Shown: positions 43,746 through 52,847, counted from the first letter of the stretch. The stretch: 64,000 bases of DNA from Phycisphaerales bacterium (GCA_003170415.1 PMZJ01000037.1:1-64000), one strand, 5' to 3'. The notes: generated from the sequence alone by a model not told the origin. Numbers and translations: made by a program.

Positions 43746-44684
43746 TCAACGCGGCCGGGCAAGCAGGAGGGCTTGTTTGCAGATGCTTTTGCAGACGTGA
43801 AGCAGCGAAAACCTTATCGGTATTGGTTCAGCTAATACAAAATCATCGCAGACGTTTTGTGGGAAGGGGTCGCCAGCAATTTCGATGTCATCATAATTTG
43901 CACAGCCAAATCTCAGTTGTTTTGCGGCTCTTACGATGGATAACCTGTCGCAGTCGAGATTTATCAGTTTGCTGCATACTACTTCACAGGCAACCGGTTC
44001 TGTCCCCCCGATTAACCAGCCAAGAGGTCTTGCTCTGCCGCTTATTGGCCCCGGGCCGTCCATTGCGATGACGCCGTCGATTATGGTCAGGGTTGGGTTT
44101 AGTAATTTGTATATCTCAATAATCAGTTCGCAAAATTTATTTTCATTGCCGCCCTTTGCGAAATGCCAGTATGCCTTCCACTTGCCGCTTACACAGCCGA
44201 ACATATTCTTTACTGCAAACGTCGCCACAAGCTGCTGATGTGTTTTGAATTTCGGCAGGTTGATAATTTTATCGGCATCAAGGGCAACCGAGCTTATACC
44301 GACATCGACGCCGGCTATCTGACGTTTTACCGGCTTATCTAACTGCCTGACGGGGACACCCAGTTTCTTCAGTGGCTCATCGAGTCCCAGCACGTTGACG
44401 CATTTAAAGACATCTCCCCACGCGGGCGAATCTCCCACAAACGGTCTTGCGCCGAAATCCTTAAGTATCTTGGCGGTTTCGATGATTACCGCGGGGTCGG
44501 TTTGCGTTGCGCAATGACAGGGCTTTGGGGCAATAAAGTTTGGCTTCAGAAGGACACTGTCGCCCTGTTTGACGAATCGCTCAATACCGCCGAGCAATGC
44601 GAATTGTCTGGCGATTGCCTCGGCAACGACAGATTCTTTGTATTCGGTGCAGTGTGTCAGCGCTACTGTCGGTTTAGTTGGCAT
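43746..44684 (-). CDS. DUF362 family protein (cytoplasmic)
   Basis: 312 residues without a signal peptide. GDSVLLKPNFIAP and INLPKFKTHQQLVATFAVKNMFGCVSGKWK are DUF362 hallmarks, as is the GVIAMDGPGPISGRARPL block. It lacks the C-terminal ferredoxin domain that some members have, though its C-terminal region is cysteine-rich. Activity unknown. It is a distant relative of the Tat-exported DUF362 protein at 18.2 kb. Confidence 0.82.
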   Translation of the reverse strand: MPTKPTVALTHCTEYKESVVAEAIARQFALLGGIERFVKQGDSVLLKPNFIAPKPCHCATQTDPAVIIETAKILKDFGARPFVGDSPAWGDVFKCVNVLGLDEPLKKLGVPVRQLDKPVKRQIAGVDVGISSVALDADKIINLPKFKTHQQLVATFAVKNMFGCVSGKWKAYWHFAKGGNENKFCELIIEIYKLLNPTLTIIDGVIAMDGPGPISGRARPLGWLIGGTEPVACEVVCSKLINLDCDRLSIVRAAKQLRFGCANYDDIEIAGDPFPQNVCDDFVLAEPIPIRFSLLHVCKSICKQALLLARPR

Positions 44685-44686
44685 GT

Positions 44687-45535
44687 TTAAAAAATTGAAA
44701 CGCAGACCAGCAGGAAAACCCTTATGGCCGGCTTAGGCCCGGGTTTAGTGAAAAATCTGCTCGTCGCCGTGGTTTCATCCTGCTTGTATTCAATCGGGCT
44801 TAACAGGACAAACTCACCCGGCTTCATAATCGCGGAAAAACCAGCCGAATAAATTCGTAAGTCATTTTCCCTGATTTGTTCCGCAAGTGCAGGCGCAACT
44901 CCCTCGGTGTCAGCCAGAATTGCCGGAACAACGTGAATACTTGCCAGTTGTCTTATACTCACCGCTGACGAACTTGTCCTGTCTGTTCTGGGTGACATAG
45001 AGGAACTGATGATTTGCCTTGCGAATACCTGTAATCCGATGTTTCCAGGCCCGACCTCGGCATTCTTAACGGCTCCCTGGCGGTCGATATAGGGGATGAT
45101 TATCTTGTGCGGTATCCGGGTTATATGAAGCAGTTCGGGCTGGTTATCCGACATTAACAGCGAGGTGGTGGGCAGGTTTTTTGCGTTTGCGGATTTTAAC
45201 ATCTCGCTTACTTTATTAAATGTGGCGAATTCACCCATAGCGGCTCGCAATCCGTTTGCCGCGAAACTATTGGAGTCGTTGTATCGCAGTGAACCGGGAT
45301 TCAGTATTTGCCAGATACCGTCCAGAGATGCGATGTTCTCCGCCGGCAGCTCATAACGTATGACTTCGATATTGATAGTATGCAGAACTTTCGGCTGGAT
45401 ACGCTTGCCAGTCGGCGCCAAGTCACCTATTTTAATGCCTTTAGTATCCGGCTCCTTCTGATTCTGAGTGCCGGCGCAGCCCGCCGGTAACATAATCGCC
45501 AAGCATAAAAACAAAATTTGAACCAGACGAATCAT
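44687..45535 (-). CDS. Hypothetical lipoprotein
   Basis: Signal peptide with lipobox: MIRLVQILFLCLAIMLPAGC, with Cys20 as the lipidation site. The rest (282 residues in total) shows no motif I know. HTINIEVIRYELPAEN and a hydrophobic C-terminal stretch (IRVFLLVCVSIF) are present. It probably sits in the inner or outer membrane facing the periplasm. It lies 3 bases upstream of the DUF362 gene and may share its transcript. Confidence 0.6.
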   Translation of the reverse strand: MIRLVQILFLCLAIMLPAGCAGTQNQKEPDTKGIKIGDLAPTGKRIQPKVLHTINIEVIRYELPAENIASLDGIWQILNPGSLRYNDSNSFAANGLRAAMGEFATFNKVSEMLKSANAKNLPTTSLLMSDNQPELLHITRIPHKIIIPYIDRQGAVKNAEVGPGNIGLQVFARQIISSSMSPRTDRTSSSAVSIRQLASIHVVPAILADTEGVAPALAEQIRENDLRIYSAGFSAIMKPGEFVLLSPIEYKQDETTATSRFFTKPGPKPAIRVFLLVCVSIF

Positions 45536-45587
45536 AACTATAGGTTAGTCGGTCGGGAAATAACTGTCAATCGAAAGGAACCAAACG

Positions 45588-46769
45588 TTATTTTCCCGTG
45601 AATCGCCGAATCCGGTCAAAAAAAGGCGTTCGTTTTTGCTCTACGCATTCGGCGGCGTAAAGGTACATTGCGGCCGACCAGCTTTGCCAGTCCTCGCCGT
45701 GAAGAACGCCGTCCTGTGCCTTTATCCATTCGTTGAATCCGAATTCCACGTCTGCTACCCTGGCCGGCCGCAACAGTTCCGTCAAATCAATCAGTTTCTT
45801 TGCCGCAAGCTCGTGTTTGCCCGCCGCCACAAGCGCGGCAACATAAAACCCGCACACAAAAGGCCAAATTCCCCCGTTGTGGTATTCGCCCGGCTTGTTG
45901 TATTTCGCGTATCTGGCGACCCAGTCGGGGTCCCCAGGCCTGATGTATGGGAAAAAATTCGGCGGCAGATTCACCGCCAACTCCCCATTTTTTCTCATTG
46001 ACCGGCATTCCGCCTCGACCCACGATATGATTTTGCGTGCCCTGGAAGTCGATGCCAGCCCCGTAAGAATCGCAATACTGTTGCCTAACAGGTCAAAGCG
46101 TTCGCTTCTATAGACCTTATAAGCCCACATCGCGTAATACGGTTTGTTCGGCAGGACAAGACCTTCGTGTATGTGCCGATTTTGCTTGTCGCCTCTGACG
46201 AAAAATCGCCCCATCTGCTCTTTGAGTTCTGCGGCCCGCCGGTGTTGGCCGAACAAATGCAGATAAGCATACACAAGGGTATTCACATATAACCCGTAGC
46301 CAAGAACCCATTGCTCATCGCGCCAGTCGCTTGTCGGCAATTGCGCGACGAGGACGCGGTTGGTGGGGCTTTGATGTTCCATCCAAACAATCGCTTTTCT
46401 GACTGTATGCTCAAGAAAATTTTTCTTGCCCGTTACCTGCCTGAACAGGGCGGTCGCTATCAGGAACAGAGGGGTGCAGTCGCTTGAGCCGCGGTCTTCA
46501 CGGTCGTGAACCAATGACGGGATATGTCCCTGCGGACTTTGATTGTGGGCGACGGTTTCGAGGGTTTTTTGCAGGGATTTGATTAGCTCAGCATTTCCTG
46601 TCAGCAGGATACCCATCGACGATACCATCAGGTCGCGGGTATATGGTTCCGGATAGCCCCACCCGGCCGTTCGGGGGAGACCATTGTAGGGACCGTGGGC
46701 GTTGTGAAGCAGAACATTTATCGCTGCCTCTTTTGCCCTGGCAATCAACGCTTTATCAGATTTATTCAC
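45588..46769 (-). CDS. GH100-like (alkaline/neutral invertase-type) glycosidase
   Basis: 393 residues of an alpha/alpha six-barrel. GWGYPEPYTRDLMVSSMG, LPTSDWRDEQWVLGYGLYVNT and the late block FNEWIKAQ with GEDWQSWSAAMYLYA resemble neutral invertases and related debranching enzymes. The Asp in SDW and the Glu in FNEW are candidate catalytic acids. No signal peptide, so it is cytoplasmic. It sits with a GT4 glycosyltransferase and a PIG-L deacetylase, which suggests storage-sugar or glycoconjugate turnover. Substrate not determined. Confidence 0.7.
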   Translation of the reverse strand: MNKSDKALIARAKEAAINVLLHNAHGPYNGLPRTAGWGYPEPYTRDLMVSSMGILLTGNAELIKSLQKTLETVAHNQSPQGHIPSLVHDREDRGSSDCTPLFLIATALFRQVTGKKNFLEHTVRKAIVWMEHQSPTNRVLVAQLPTSDWRDEQWVLGYGLYVNTLVYAYLHLFGQHRRAAELKEQMGRFFVRGDKQNRHIHEGLVLPNKPYYAMWAYKVYRSERFDLLGNSIAILTGLASTSRARKIISWVEAECRSMRKNGELAVNLPPNFFPYIRPGDPDWVARYAKYNKPGEYHNGGIWPFVCGFYVAALVAAGKHELAAKKLIDLTELLRPARVADVEFGFNEWIKAQDGVLHGEDWQSWSAAMYLYAAECVEQKRTPFFDRIRRFTGK

Positions 46770-46770
46770 G

Positions 46771-47913
46771 TTACGAAATTCCCAGCCGCTGTGAAATTAT
46801 CTCGACGAATCTTTTTGCGACGACGCGGTAATCGAATTTCTCGACTACCCGCTGCCTGCCCGCCTCGCCCATTTTCTTTCTCAGCTCAGGGTTGGTCATA
46901 AGCTCCATCAGGTATTTGGCGATGTCGTGCACACTGGCCCTGTAATCGACGATTCTTGGCTCTTTGAAGACCACCTTGCGGCCAAGTTCGTGCCCGGATT
47001 CGTCATTGAGAATTGTTTCTCTGAGTCGGATTTCTGTGGCGACTTCCGCCAGAAAGCCGGTCTCGCCGTCAACTATAGTGTCGAGCATCCCCATTGCTTT
47101 TATGCCTATAACCGGCTTGCCGCAGGCGCCTGCCTCAACCTGAATCATCCCGAATCCTTCCAGCCGGGATGGTGCCGCGTAAATATCGCAGGCAGCCAGA
47201 AGATAAGGCATAAAATTCCGGCTTGTTACGTTTGTCGTGTAGATGACGTTCTTTTCGATTCCAAGGTCGGTAGCCAGTTTCATATCGATGATGTTCTGCT
47301 GTTCCGTTCTCGGCTGAGGCCAGACCTTGCAGACGTATTTCCAGTCGGGCGCCTTGGTGTCAATCAAGGCAAGCGCCTGCATAACCTCCTGCGCGCCCTT
47401 TGAAGTAGCGTCGCCGCCAACTGTCATAATCATTATCTGGTCGGGCGAGACGCCGAGCGATTCGCGAACCGTTGTAACCTTCAGGTCGTTTTTGTCCCGC
47501 GGTATGAAGGCGTCGGTATCGCAGCCGACGGGCAGCACCTCGATATTCTTGCCGCTCAGGCCGTCTCGAACATAGACCTTTTTGACCCATTTACTCGTAA
47601 CAAGTATCAACGGCAGCTTTTCAAGTATCTCGTGATAGTCGCCCATATAGCCATCCGCGACCAGCCACGGCACCGGCTGCACCCCGTACCGCTGCGGGTG
47701 AAGCACAAGATACGGCGTATGTCCCCAGTATCCCACCCCAACAACTATGTCCGGCTCGAACCAGCGATAGTACCACTCCTTTTCCTGGGACGATTCAAAA
47801 TTTACCGAGTGAACATCGACGCCGAGTTCTTCTAAGCCGCGGTGAAGTAAATGTCCCTGCGTTGCCAGGCCTGCCGGCGAAGGGGGGTAATCGTAAAGCA
47901 GCAGAACTTTCAT
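46771..47913 (-). CDS. GT4-family glycosyltransferase
   Basis: 380 residues with GT-B fold. The N-terminus MKVLLLYDYPPSPAGLATQGHLLHRGLEELG and the donor-site region PSRLEGFGMIQVEAGACGKPVIG (with the E-x7-E-like motif) are typical of GT4 enzymes. Sugar donor and acceptor are unknown. The 3-base (ATGA) overlap with the PIG-L gene upstream implies translational coupling; GH100-like follows 1 base after the stop. Confidence 0.85.
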   Translation of the reverse strand: MKVLLLYDYPPSPAGLATQGHLLHRGLEELGVDVHSVNFESSQEKEWYYRWFEPDIVVGVGYWGHTPYLVLHPQRYGVQPVPWLVADGYMGDYHEILEKLPLILVTSKWVKKVYVRDGLSGKNIEVLPVGCDTDAFIPRDKNDLKVTTVRESLGVSPDQIMIMTVGGDATSKGAQEVMQALALIDTKAPDWKYVCKVWPQPRTEQQNIIDMKLATDLGIEKNVIYTTNVTSRNFMPYLLAACDIYAAPSRLEGFGMIQVEAGACGKPVIGIKAMGMLDTIVDGETGFLAEVATEIRLRETILNDESGHELGRKVVFKEPRIVDYRASVHDIAKYLMELMTNPELRKKMGEAGRQRVVEKFDYRVVAKRFVEIISQRLGIS

Positions 47914-48557
47914 TTTTTAACTCCTCGATTTGCCGTCACATTTGCGCCAAACTGCCAGAATGTCTCCTGTTTGGGGCAGCATTTTGCCTCGAAGCTGTCG
48001 GCTCCGAAACCATACATCTCGGTGATGATTTTGTATTTCTCCTGCCAGATATTTTCAGGCAGCCACACCTGAACGTCGGCATCCCGGCTGGGTTTCGGCA
48101 GATATTTGCCGCCCCCATCCTCATACGCGAACATCCATATCAGCTTGCTTGGAAGTTCTCCTGTGCTATGCATCGTCAGGACAACTCTGCTTGTCTCTTC
48201 GTGTCGCAGGTGTCGGGTGTATTCGCCCCATCGGCTGTGCGTAAGAATAAGGTCGAATTTGTCCATAGGCATCAGCGACAAAAGCGTTTTCCTGATTTCT
48301 TTTTCGGCAAGCGGCTTTTGCTCAGGGCCGTCGTCGAGGTCGCCCATTATCCCTTTGGCGCCGAGATATTCCATTACCCGTTGAAATTTCGGTGCCCGGT
48401 CCGGGTCGCTTTTTCGGGTAAGCGTAATTACTGTCCATCGTGTTTGCGGATGCAGCAGCATTATGCCGCCCGCCCACAGCGTTTCGTCGTCGGGATGCGC
48501 GACGATTAACAGGCAGTTGTTGTATTCCCACGATTGTCCTGCGTTTGAAATCGCCAT
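47910..48557 (-). CDS. PIG-L/LmbE-family deacetylase
   Basis: 215 residues. The zinc-binding motif AHPDDE (in LLIVAHPDDETLWAGG) is at the N-terminus, and THSRWGEYTRHLRHEETSR supplies the second metal-ligand block (HxxH-like). Family enzymes remove acetyl groups from GlcNAc conjugates. The coupling to a GT4 gene suggests that the two build a glycoconjugate with a free amino sugar; this is inference. Confidence 0.85.
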   Translation of the reverse strand: MAISNAGQSWEYNNCLLIVAHPDDETLWAGGIMLLHPQTRWTVITLTRKSDPDRAPKFQRVMEYLGAKGIMGDLDDGPEQKPLAEKEIRKTLLSLMPMDKFDLILTHSRWGEYTRHLRHEETSRVVLTMHSTGELPSKLIWMFAYEDGGGKYLPKPSRDADVQVWLPENIWQEKYKIITEMYGFGADSFEAKCCPKQETFWQFGANVTANRGVKK

Positions 48558-48623
48558 ATTATCTGTCTCCGAGTGGCAATATCATCCTAAATCACGACAC
48601 GTTCGTCAAGAACTGATGGTGCG

Positions 48624-49253
48624 TTAAACATGGCCGATAAACAGCATGATACCCTTTCTCATCAGCATCACCGCAATCGCCGCCAAAAGCAAACTCATTA
48701 TCTTTGATAGCGCTTTTGTTCCCGCCTCGCCCAGTGTCTTTATCAGCCAGTATGAGCCGCTAAAAATAAGACCCGCGAAAAGAATGTTCCCAATCACCGC
48801 GATAACGGTCGGCAGCAAACCATATTCAGAGATTATTAAAAGCGATGTTGTCAGCACCGCCGGCCCCACAATAAGCGGAGTGCCAATCGGCACCGCCCCG
48901 AGGTCTTTAACAGGTATACGCCTTTCTTTTGTATGGCTCACAAGGTCTATTATTGCTATGCAGAAAAGCAACGCGCCGCCGGCGACCATAAAATCGCCGA
49001 GGGTGATGCCAAGCAGCTTAAAGACCAGTTTGCCGATGAGGATAAACCCGACCGCTAACAAAAAGGCAGTTACCATCGACTGGACTATGATTTTGTTCTT
49101 TTGCTGTTTGTCAAGGCCTTCCGTCAGCGACACAAATATCGGCAGCACCCCGATTGCGTCCACCGCCACGAACAATGGTATGAACGATAACAGGATGTTC
49201 TTGAGAACGTCCGTTGCGTTTTTGACGTCGTTTGAAAATAGTTGCAAATCCAT
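48624..49253 (-). CDS. MarC family integral membrane protein
   Basis: 209 residues with six TM helices. VDAIGVLPIFVSLTEGLDKQ, VPIGTPLIVGPAVLTTSLL and IAVMLMRKGI are MarC-family landmarks (UPF0056). The function is uncertain; despite the name it is not a proven antibiotic-resistance protein. Single gene, divergent from tRNA-Gln. Confidence 0.9.
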   Translation of the reverse strand: MDLQLFSNDVKNATDVLKNILLSFIPLFVAVDAIGVLPIFVSLTEGLDKQQKNKIIVQSMVTAFLLAVGFILIGKLVFKLLGITLGDFMVAGGALLFCIAIIDLVSHTKERRIPVKDLGAVPIGTPLIVGPAVLTTSLLIISEYGLLPTVIAVIGNILFAGLIFSGSYWLIKTLGEAGTKALSKIMSLLLAAIAVMLMRKGIMLFIGHV

Positions 49254-49299
49254 AACAATCAGTGTAAATTAGATGCGCACCTGCGGTCAATACTTTTAT

Positions 49300-49370
49300 T
49301 GGGGTATAGTGTAATGGTAGCACAACTGACTCTGGATCAGTTAGTCTAGGTCCGAATCCTAGTACCCCAG
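49300..49370 (+). tRNA. tRNA-Gln (anticodon CTG)
   Basis: Acceptor TGGGGTA pairs with TACCCCA, with discriminator G. The anticodon stem-loop is AACTGA-CTCTGGA-TCAGTT, giving anticodon CTG. The T-arm is CTAGGTCCGAATCCTAG. CCA is not encoded. The U1-A72 pair is a glutamine identity feature. Confidence 0.93.
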
Positions 49371-49398
49371 GTTAATTCCGCCGGAAGCGGAATTAACC
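49370..49398 (+). repeat. Perfect 12-bp inverted repeat abutting tRNA-Gln
   Basis: Arms GGTTAATTCCGC (49370-49381) and GCGGAATTAACC (49387-49398) around a 5-base loop, starting on the discriminator base of the tRNA. There is no T-tract. The same layout is seen after tRNA-Ala. Confidence 0.85.
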
Positions 49399-49401
49399 GG
49401 A

Positions 49402-49445
49402 GCAATCGAGAATCGAAAGTTGATAGTTGATATATTCTCGATTGC
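49402..49445. repeat. 12-bp inverted repeat in an 'aatcgagaat' dispersed element
   Basis: Arms GCAATCGAGAAT (49402-49413) and ATTCTCGATTGC (49434-49445) with a 20-base spacer. The sequence shares 'atcgagaatcgaa' with the repeat in lexA. Confidence 0.75.
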
Positions 49446-49475
49446 GGTCAATTTTCGATTATCGATTTTCAGAGA

Positions 49476-49818
49476 ATGGCATTTATCTTCGAAAATCTCG
49501 ACGTTTACCAAAAGGCCGTTGATTTCGCGGAAGAAGTCAGCGAATTGACAAAAGATTTCCCCAAAGGCAATTATTATCTGGTAGACCAACTGAGTCGGGC
49601 GGCGTTGTCTATTTCGACAAATATCGCGGAGGGCAACGGCAGATTCCACAAATCAGACAGAAATAATTTTTTTTAGAATAGCTCGCGGCTCCGCTTTTGA
49701 GTGTGTCCCGATTTTGGAGATATGCAGGCGTAAAATGTTAATCGGGGAAGATAAAAACAAATCGCTGAAAATGGAAATAGAGAATATCTGCAAAATGTTG
49801 TCTGGATTAATAAAGTGA
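49476..49818 (+). pseudogene. Four-helix-bundle (IVP-type, S23-like) protein, frameshifted
   Basis: The first 66 codons (FENLDVYQKAVDFAEEVSELT, ISTNIAEGNGRF) match the four-helix bundle family (23S rRNA intervening-sequence protein type), normally 110-130 residues. A stop follows a run of eight T (about 49667-49674). With seven T the frame would continue as RIARGSAFECVPILEICRR and end at 49818 with GLIK, giving a full-length protein. It is a recent frameshift, a sequencing error, or a slippage site. It lies directly after tRNA-Gln and its repeats. Confidence 0.75.
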
Positions 49819-50129
49819 GCAACTCCAAGAACAGCTTTGCTGATCACTTTAATCATTTCGTCGGCTCAACTGTATAAATTTTATTATTCCTGAACATCAA
49901 TGGTGTTTAATGGTATAATCACCTGAACCTTGATATGAATCGAGACGCGAGGTTAAGAAGGAAGCGCAATGTAAAGCGAGTATATGCGTTTTTCTGAAAG
50001 GGTGATGGCTCGGCTGAGTGATTATGGGTGAAAGGTTTTGGTAGTTTAACTTTTTACTGTGACCTTAAATAGTAGTGAATTGTAAAACGAAGACAGAAAA
50101 ACTTTATTACATAATGAAAGGGGAATGTT
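49819..50129. other. Gene-free stretch upstream of the yqjD-like gene
   Basis: No gene. A TATAAT lies at 49913-49918 with a fair TGAACA 17 bases upstream (49890-49895) and could start a long leader for the 50130 gene. AAAGGGGA near 50117 is the ribosome binding site of that gene. I see no known RNA. Confidence 0.4.
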
Positions 50130-50471
50130 ATGGCAGTGGAACAGGGTAACAGAGGGGAAGTAGCCGTCGAGTTGGAAACCCTCAAAGGGGACGTTCAAAA
50201 GTTGGCTAATGATCTTAAGGAAATGCTCCAAACCGTTGGGACTCAGGGCAAAGAAAGATTAGCCGAAAACAAGAAACGGCTCGAGGCAGCAATCAAAAAT
50301 CTCCGCGGAGAGGCAAAAGAGAAGTTCGGGGAAGCTTACGACAGCTTGCAGGAGCATGGCAAAGAGGCCGTCGAGCTGAGCAGGAAGAAAATAGAAGAAA
50401 GACCGCTTACGGCTGTCTTTACGGCGTTGGGAGTGGGAGTATTGCTGGGCATTCTGATTGGGCGGAGGTAG
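50130..50471 (+). CDS. YqjD/ElaB-like (DUF883) membrane-anchored protein
   Basis: 113 residues: a long charged amphipathic helical region, then RPLTAVFTALGVGVLLGILIGRR, the C-terminal TM of the YqjD/ElaB family with a Gly-rich helix and RR end. Family members in E. coli associate ribosomes with the membrane in stationary phase; that role here is inferred. The next gene encodes a YqjE-like protein 3 bases on, as in the enteric yqjD-yqjE pair. Confidence 0.8.
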   Translation: MAVEQGNRGEVAVELETLKGDVQKLANDLKEMLQTVGTQGKERLAENKKRLEAAIKNLRGEAKEKFGEAYDSLQEHGKEAVELSRKKIEERPLTAVFTALGVGVLLGILIGRR

Positions 50472-50474
50472 CCA

Positions 50475-50795
50475 ATGAGCTTGTTAACGGATATTGTGTG
50501 TACCGCCGGGAACCTGATCCAGAGTGCTGTTAAATACGAGGCGAAATCCCTGCTGCTTAAAATCGATGAACAGGCCAAAGCTATGGAATGCTGTTTCAAG
50601 CATATGTATATGTGGTGCGGTTTTCTGGCGATGATTATGCTTGTTCTCCTGGCGGGAGTCGGGCTGATTATTGCCGGCGTTTACATACTTCTTGCAACAG
50701 CAATCGGCTCCGGCCTTGCGGCACTGATAGTCGGGGTCGTTGTGGGTTTGCTGGCGGTCATTCTGATGGTAACCATTAAAAGTTCCATGCGATGA
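50475..50795 (+). CDS. YqjE/holin-X-like two-TM membrane protein
   Basis: 106 residues with an N-terminal helical part (TDIVCTAGNLIQSAVKYEAKS) and two TM helices (about 47-70 and 77-100). This matches YqjE/actinobacterial phage-holin-X (DUF1469-type) proteins, whose function is uncertain. Pairing with the YqjD-like gene supports the assignment. It is not a phage lysis gene by context. Confidence 0.7.
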   Translation: MSLLTDIVCTAGNLIQSAVKYEAKSLLLKIDEQAKAMECCFKHMYMWCGFLAMIMLVLLAGVGLIIAGVYILLATAIGSGLAALIVGVVVGLLAVILMVTIKSSMR

Positions 50796-51014
50796 GATTG
50801 TAAAGTTTGCGCCGGAAGCTTTTAATTTTATCAGTCAAATCCCGTGATAAAGGGCGTATGGCCGACTGAAGGCAGGACGGCAAGGGTATTTTTCTAAAGT
50901 GCAAACCTAATTATATTGCCAAAACGCCAGGGAAAACATAAAATACCGCTCATATAGATAAAGGCGATGAGGTTCGCCTGGACCGCTTAGCAATTGATTC
51001 TCCTAAAAGTCCTT
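50796..51014. other. Structured intergenic region between convergent genes
   Basis: No gene. Around 50830-50890 there are short complementary segments (CAGTC/GACTG enclosing CCC/GGG, then GCCG/CGGC) that could form stems and may be the end of the preceding transcript. At about 50963-51005 lies a sequence resembling a fluoride aptamer, listed separately. Confidence 0.4.
50963..51005 (+). promoter_or_regulatory. Degenerate fluoride-riboswitch-like element
   Basis: GGCGATGAGGTTCGCC is followed by GGACCGCT and TTGATTCTCCTA. This parallels the aptamer at 53085-53143 (GGTGATGAGGTTCACC, then AACCGCCC and GATGACCTCTACC). The first stem-loop is intact, but the second stem is very short and the 3' GAT-ACCTCTAC part is altered. 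No plus-strand gene follows; the dynamin gene converges. It is probably an orphan or decaying copy. Confidence 0.4.
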
Positions 51015-52847
51015 TCAGTTTTTAATTAATTGTTTTGCATAGACACTATCCCGAACAAGTTTATTCTTGATATCAACCAATCTTATAGCAGCTGACTCTA
51101 ACTCTCGCATCTCATCTGCAATCGTTTCTGACTGGTCTTTTTTTCTTGTAAATGCTGTTTTTAGGGCGATATGAATCGAAGAAATAATCTCCTGCATAGA
51201 TGAATCCAGATTTCTGGCGAAAGCAGTATAAGCCCTTTCGATATTTTCCTGCACCTCCAGCCGCATTCTGCCCACGTTGTAATTGACTAAAGAAACAATC
51301 TGCGATTTTATCCTTTTATGAACCCTTGCTTCACGGACACGCTTAGGTAAAAACTTTTCCAGCAAGCCGAATGGAATGGGCAAAAAAGATGCGTCCCACT
51401 TTTGAGTAATCCAGTAAAGTTCCCGCATTGACGGCATAACGGCAGGATGCTGGAGCGGCTGATACGAAATATCGAAAAGTTGGGCCGCCGTTTTGCGGAT
51501 GGACTCAGCAAGCATATTTACCTTCTCTTGGTGCTTTTTTAATAAATCAGTGGCCCGCTGGTCAAATATCCTCCTCATTTGGCCGGCCTCGTGCTCGCAG
51601 AACCCGGGAATTGTCTCATCGAGTATTTCCTGGGCAGTATTTTCATCGAGAAGCATTCTTGTCTCCGTGGCGTGTTCTATGGCAACGCTCTCAAGATACA
51701 ACCGGGCTTTCTTTTTAAGTTGCTGTGCGTATTCATAAAGCGACTCAACTATCCGGTTTCTTTCTCCGCTTATGATATCGCCGAAACTAATCCGGTCCCG
51801 CTGGGTCTCAGTGAGTTTGGTTTCGAATATTGCCATTTTGCTTTCCATATCGGCCAATGGCATTTTAAGCGAGTTGATTGTAAGATTCATTCTCATCAGG
51901 GCGTCGGTAACGATGTCGTGGGTCTTCAGAGTAATGGCTTCATTCAGTGTTTTTATCTTTTTGCTCGCCAGGAATCCGACCAGATATTTTTCCGCTGCTT
52001 CCATACCGCTTTTTATCCATTCCTGGGGATTTTCAATCTCCTTTGCTTCGAGACCTTTTTGTGCAGAAACACAGAAAACAGGCGAACCAGAGTCGATTCC
52101 TGCTTGTTCTGCCAGAACTTTCCTGAAAAATTCCAGCGCCTTATCCTTGTCTTCAGGAGACAGGTAATCAATCTTATTTAAAACAAAAAACAACCGCGGG
52201 ACTTTAGACCGGACTTCTTTAAGAAATTTCACTTCCGTCTCGGTTATAGGAGGGTCTGCGGAAACAAGAAATAATGCAGCGTCGCACTGAGGCAGGAAAT
52301 TGAGCGTCGCCTCCGTATTATGCTTAAATGTTGAGCCGATACCGGGGGTGTCTATTAGAACCACGCCGTCACGAAGGATAGAGGCAGGGTGAAAAACTTC
52401 GACTTGCGATATGCCGAGACGGTTCTTTGGATTCTCAACTTCCGTCACAAATTTTCGCAGAAACGCATTCAATTGTTCCGGCTCATCCGCTTGTATCTCA
52501 TCGGTTTTTTTATTTTTGTCCTGATAATAAATTACGGCACGCCTGGCAGGGCCGGATTTAATAAAGGTCGGAATCATAGTCAACGGTACAACAGAAGTCG
52601 GCAGTAGCGTTTCCCCAAGCAATGCGTTGAGAAAGGTGCTTTTGCCTCGTTTAAATTGCCCTAAAACTGCAAGATGAAATCGGCCTTCATTGATACGTTC
52701 TTTGAGTTCGAGTAGCTTGTGAGAATCCGGACTAAATGCCGTGCCAAGCGAGCCAAAAATATGAAGGGTATCTTCCAGCACTTCTCGAATAGTCAAAGCT
52801 GGCACAGCGTAAATTTGATTTTCTTTCGGTTCGCTATCGCCGCCCAT
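51015..52847 (-). CDS. Dynamin-like large GTPase
   Basis: About 610 residues. The GTPase domain shows the P-loop GQFKRGKST (63-71), VPLTMIPT, DTPGIGS (G3) and NKIDYL (G4). A long helical middle and stalk region follows, and LLEKFLPKRVREARVHKRI may include the membrane-touching part. Bacterial dynamin-like proteins remodel membranes or act in stress and phage defence. ATG at 52847 has AAGGA 9 bases upstream; the frame is open to a GTG at 52874. It is a single gene lying between two fluoride-aptamer-like elements. Confidence 0.88.
   Translation of the reverse strand: MGGDSEPKENQIYAVPALTIREVLEDTLHIFGSLGTAFSPDSHKLLELKERINEGRFHLAVLGQFKRGKSTFLNALLGETLLPTSVVPLTMIPTFIKSGPARRAVIYYQDKNKKTDEIQADEPEQLNAFLRKFVTEVENPKNRLGISQVEVFHPASILRDGVVLIDTPGIGSTFKHNTEATLNFLPQCDAALFLVSADPPITETEVKFLKEVRSKVPRLFFVLNKIDYLSPEDKDKALEFFRKVLAEQAGIDSGSPVFCVSAQKGLEAKEIENPQEWIKSGMEAAEKYLVGFLASKKIKTLNEAITLKTHDIVTDALMRMNLTINSLKMPLADMESKMAIFETKLTETQRDRISFGDIISGERNRIVESLYEYAQQLKKKARLYLESVAIEHATETRMLLDENTAQEILDETIPGFCEHEAGQMRRIFDQRATDLLKKHQEKVNMLAESIRKTAAQLFDISYQPLQHPAVMPSMRELYWITQKWDASFLPIPFGLLEKFLPKRVREARVHKRIKSQIVSLVNYNVGRMRLEVQENIERAYTAFARNLDSSMQEIISSIHIALKTAFTRKKDQSETIADEMRELESAAIRLVDIKNKLVRDSVYAKQLIKN

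Noticed and set aside
47910-48557. Plus-strand 215-codon frame opposite the PIG-L gene
   Set aside because: The minus strand has the AHPDDE zinc motif and coupled neighbours; the plus frame has neither.
50806-50890. Possible c-di-GMP or other riboswitch after the holin-like gene
   Set aside because: Short complementary segments exist, but the order of conserved motifs of known riboswitches is not met and no gene follows on that strand.
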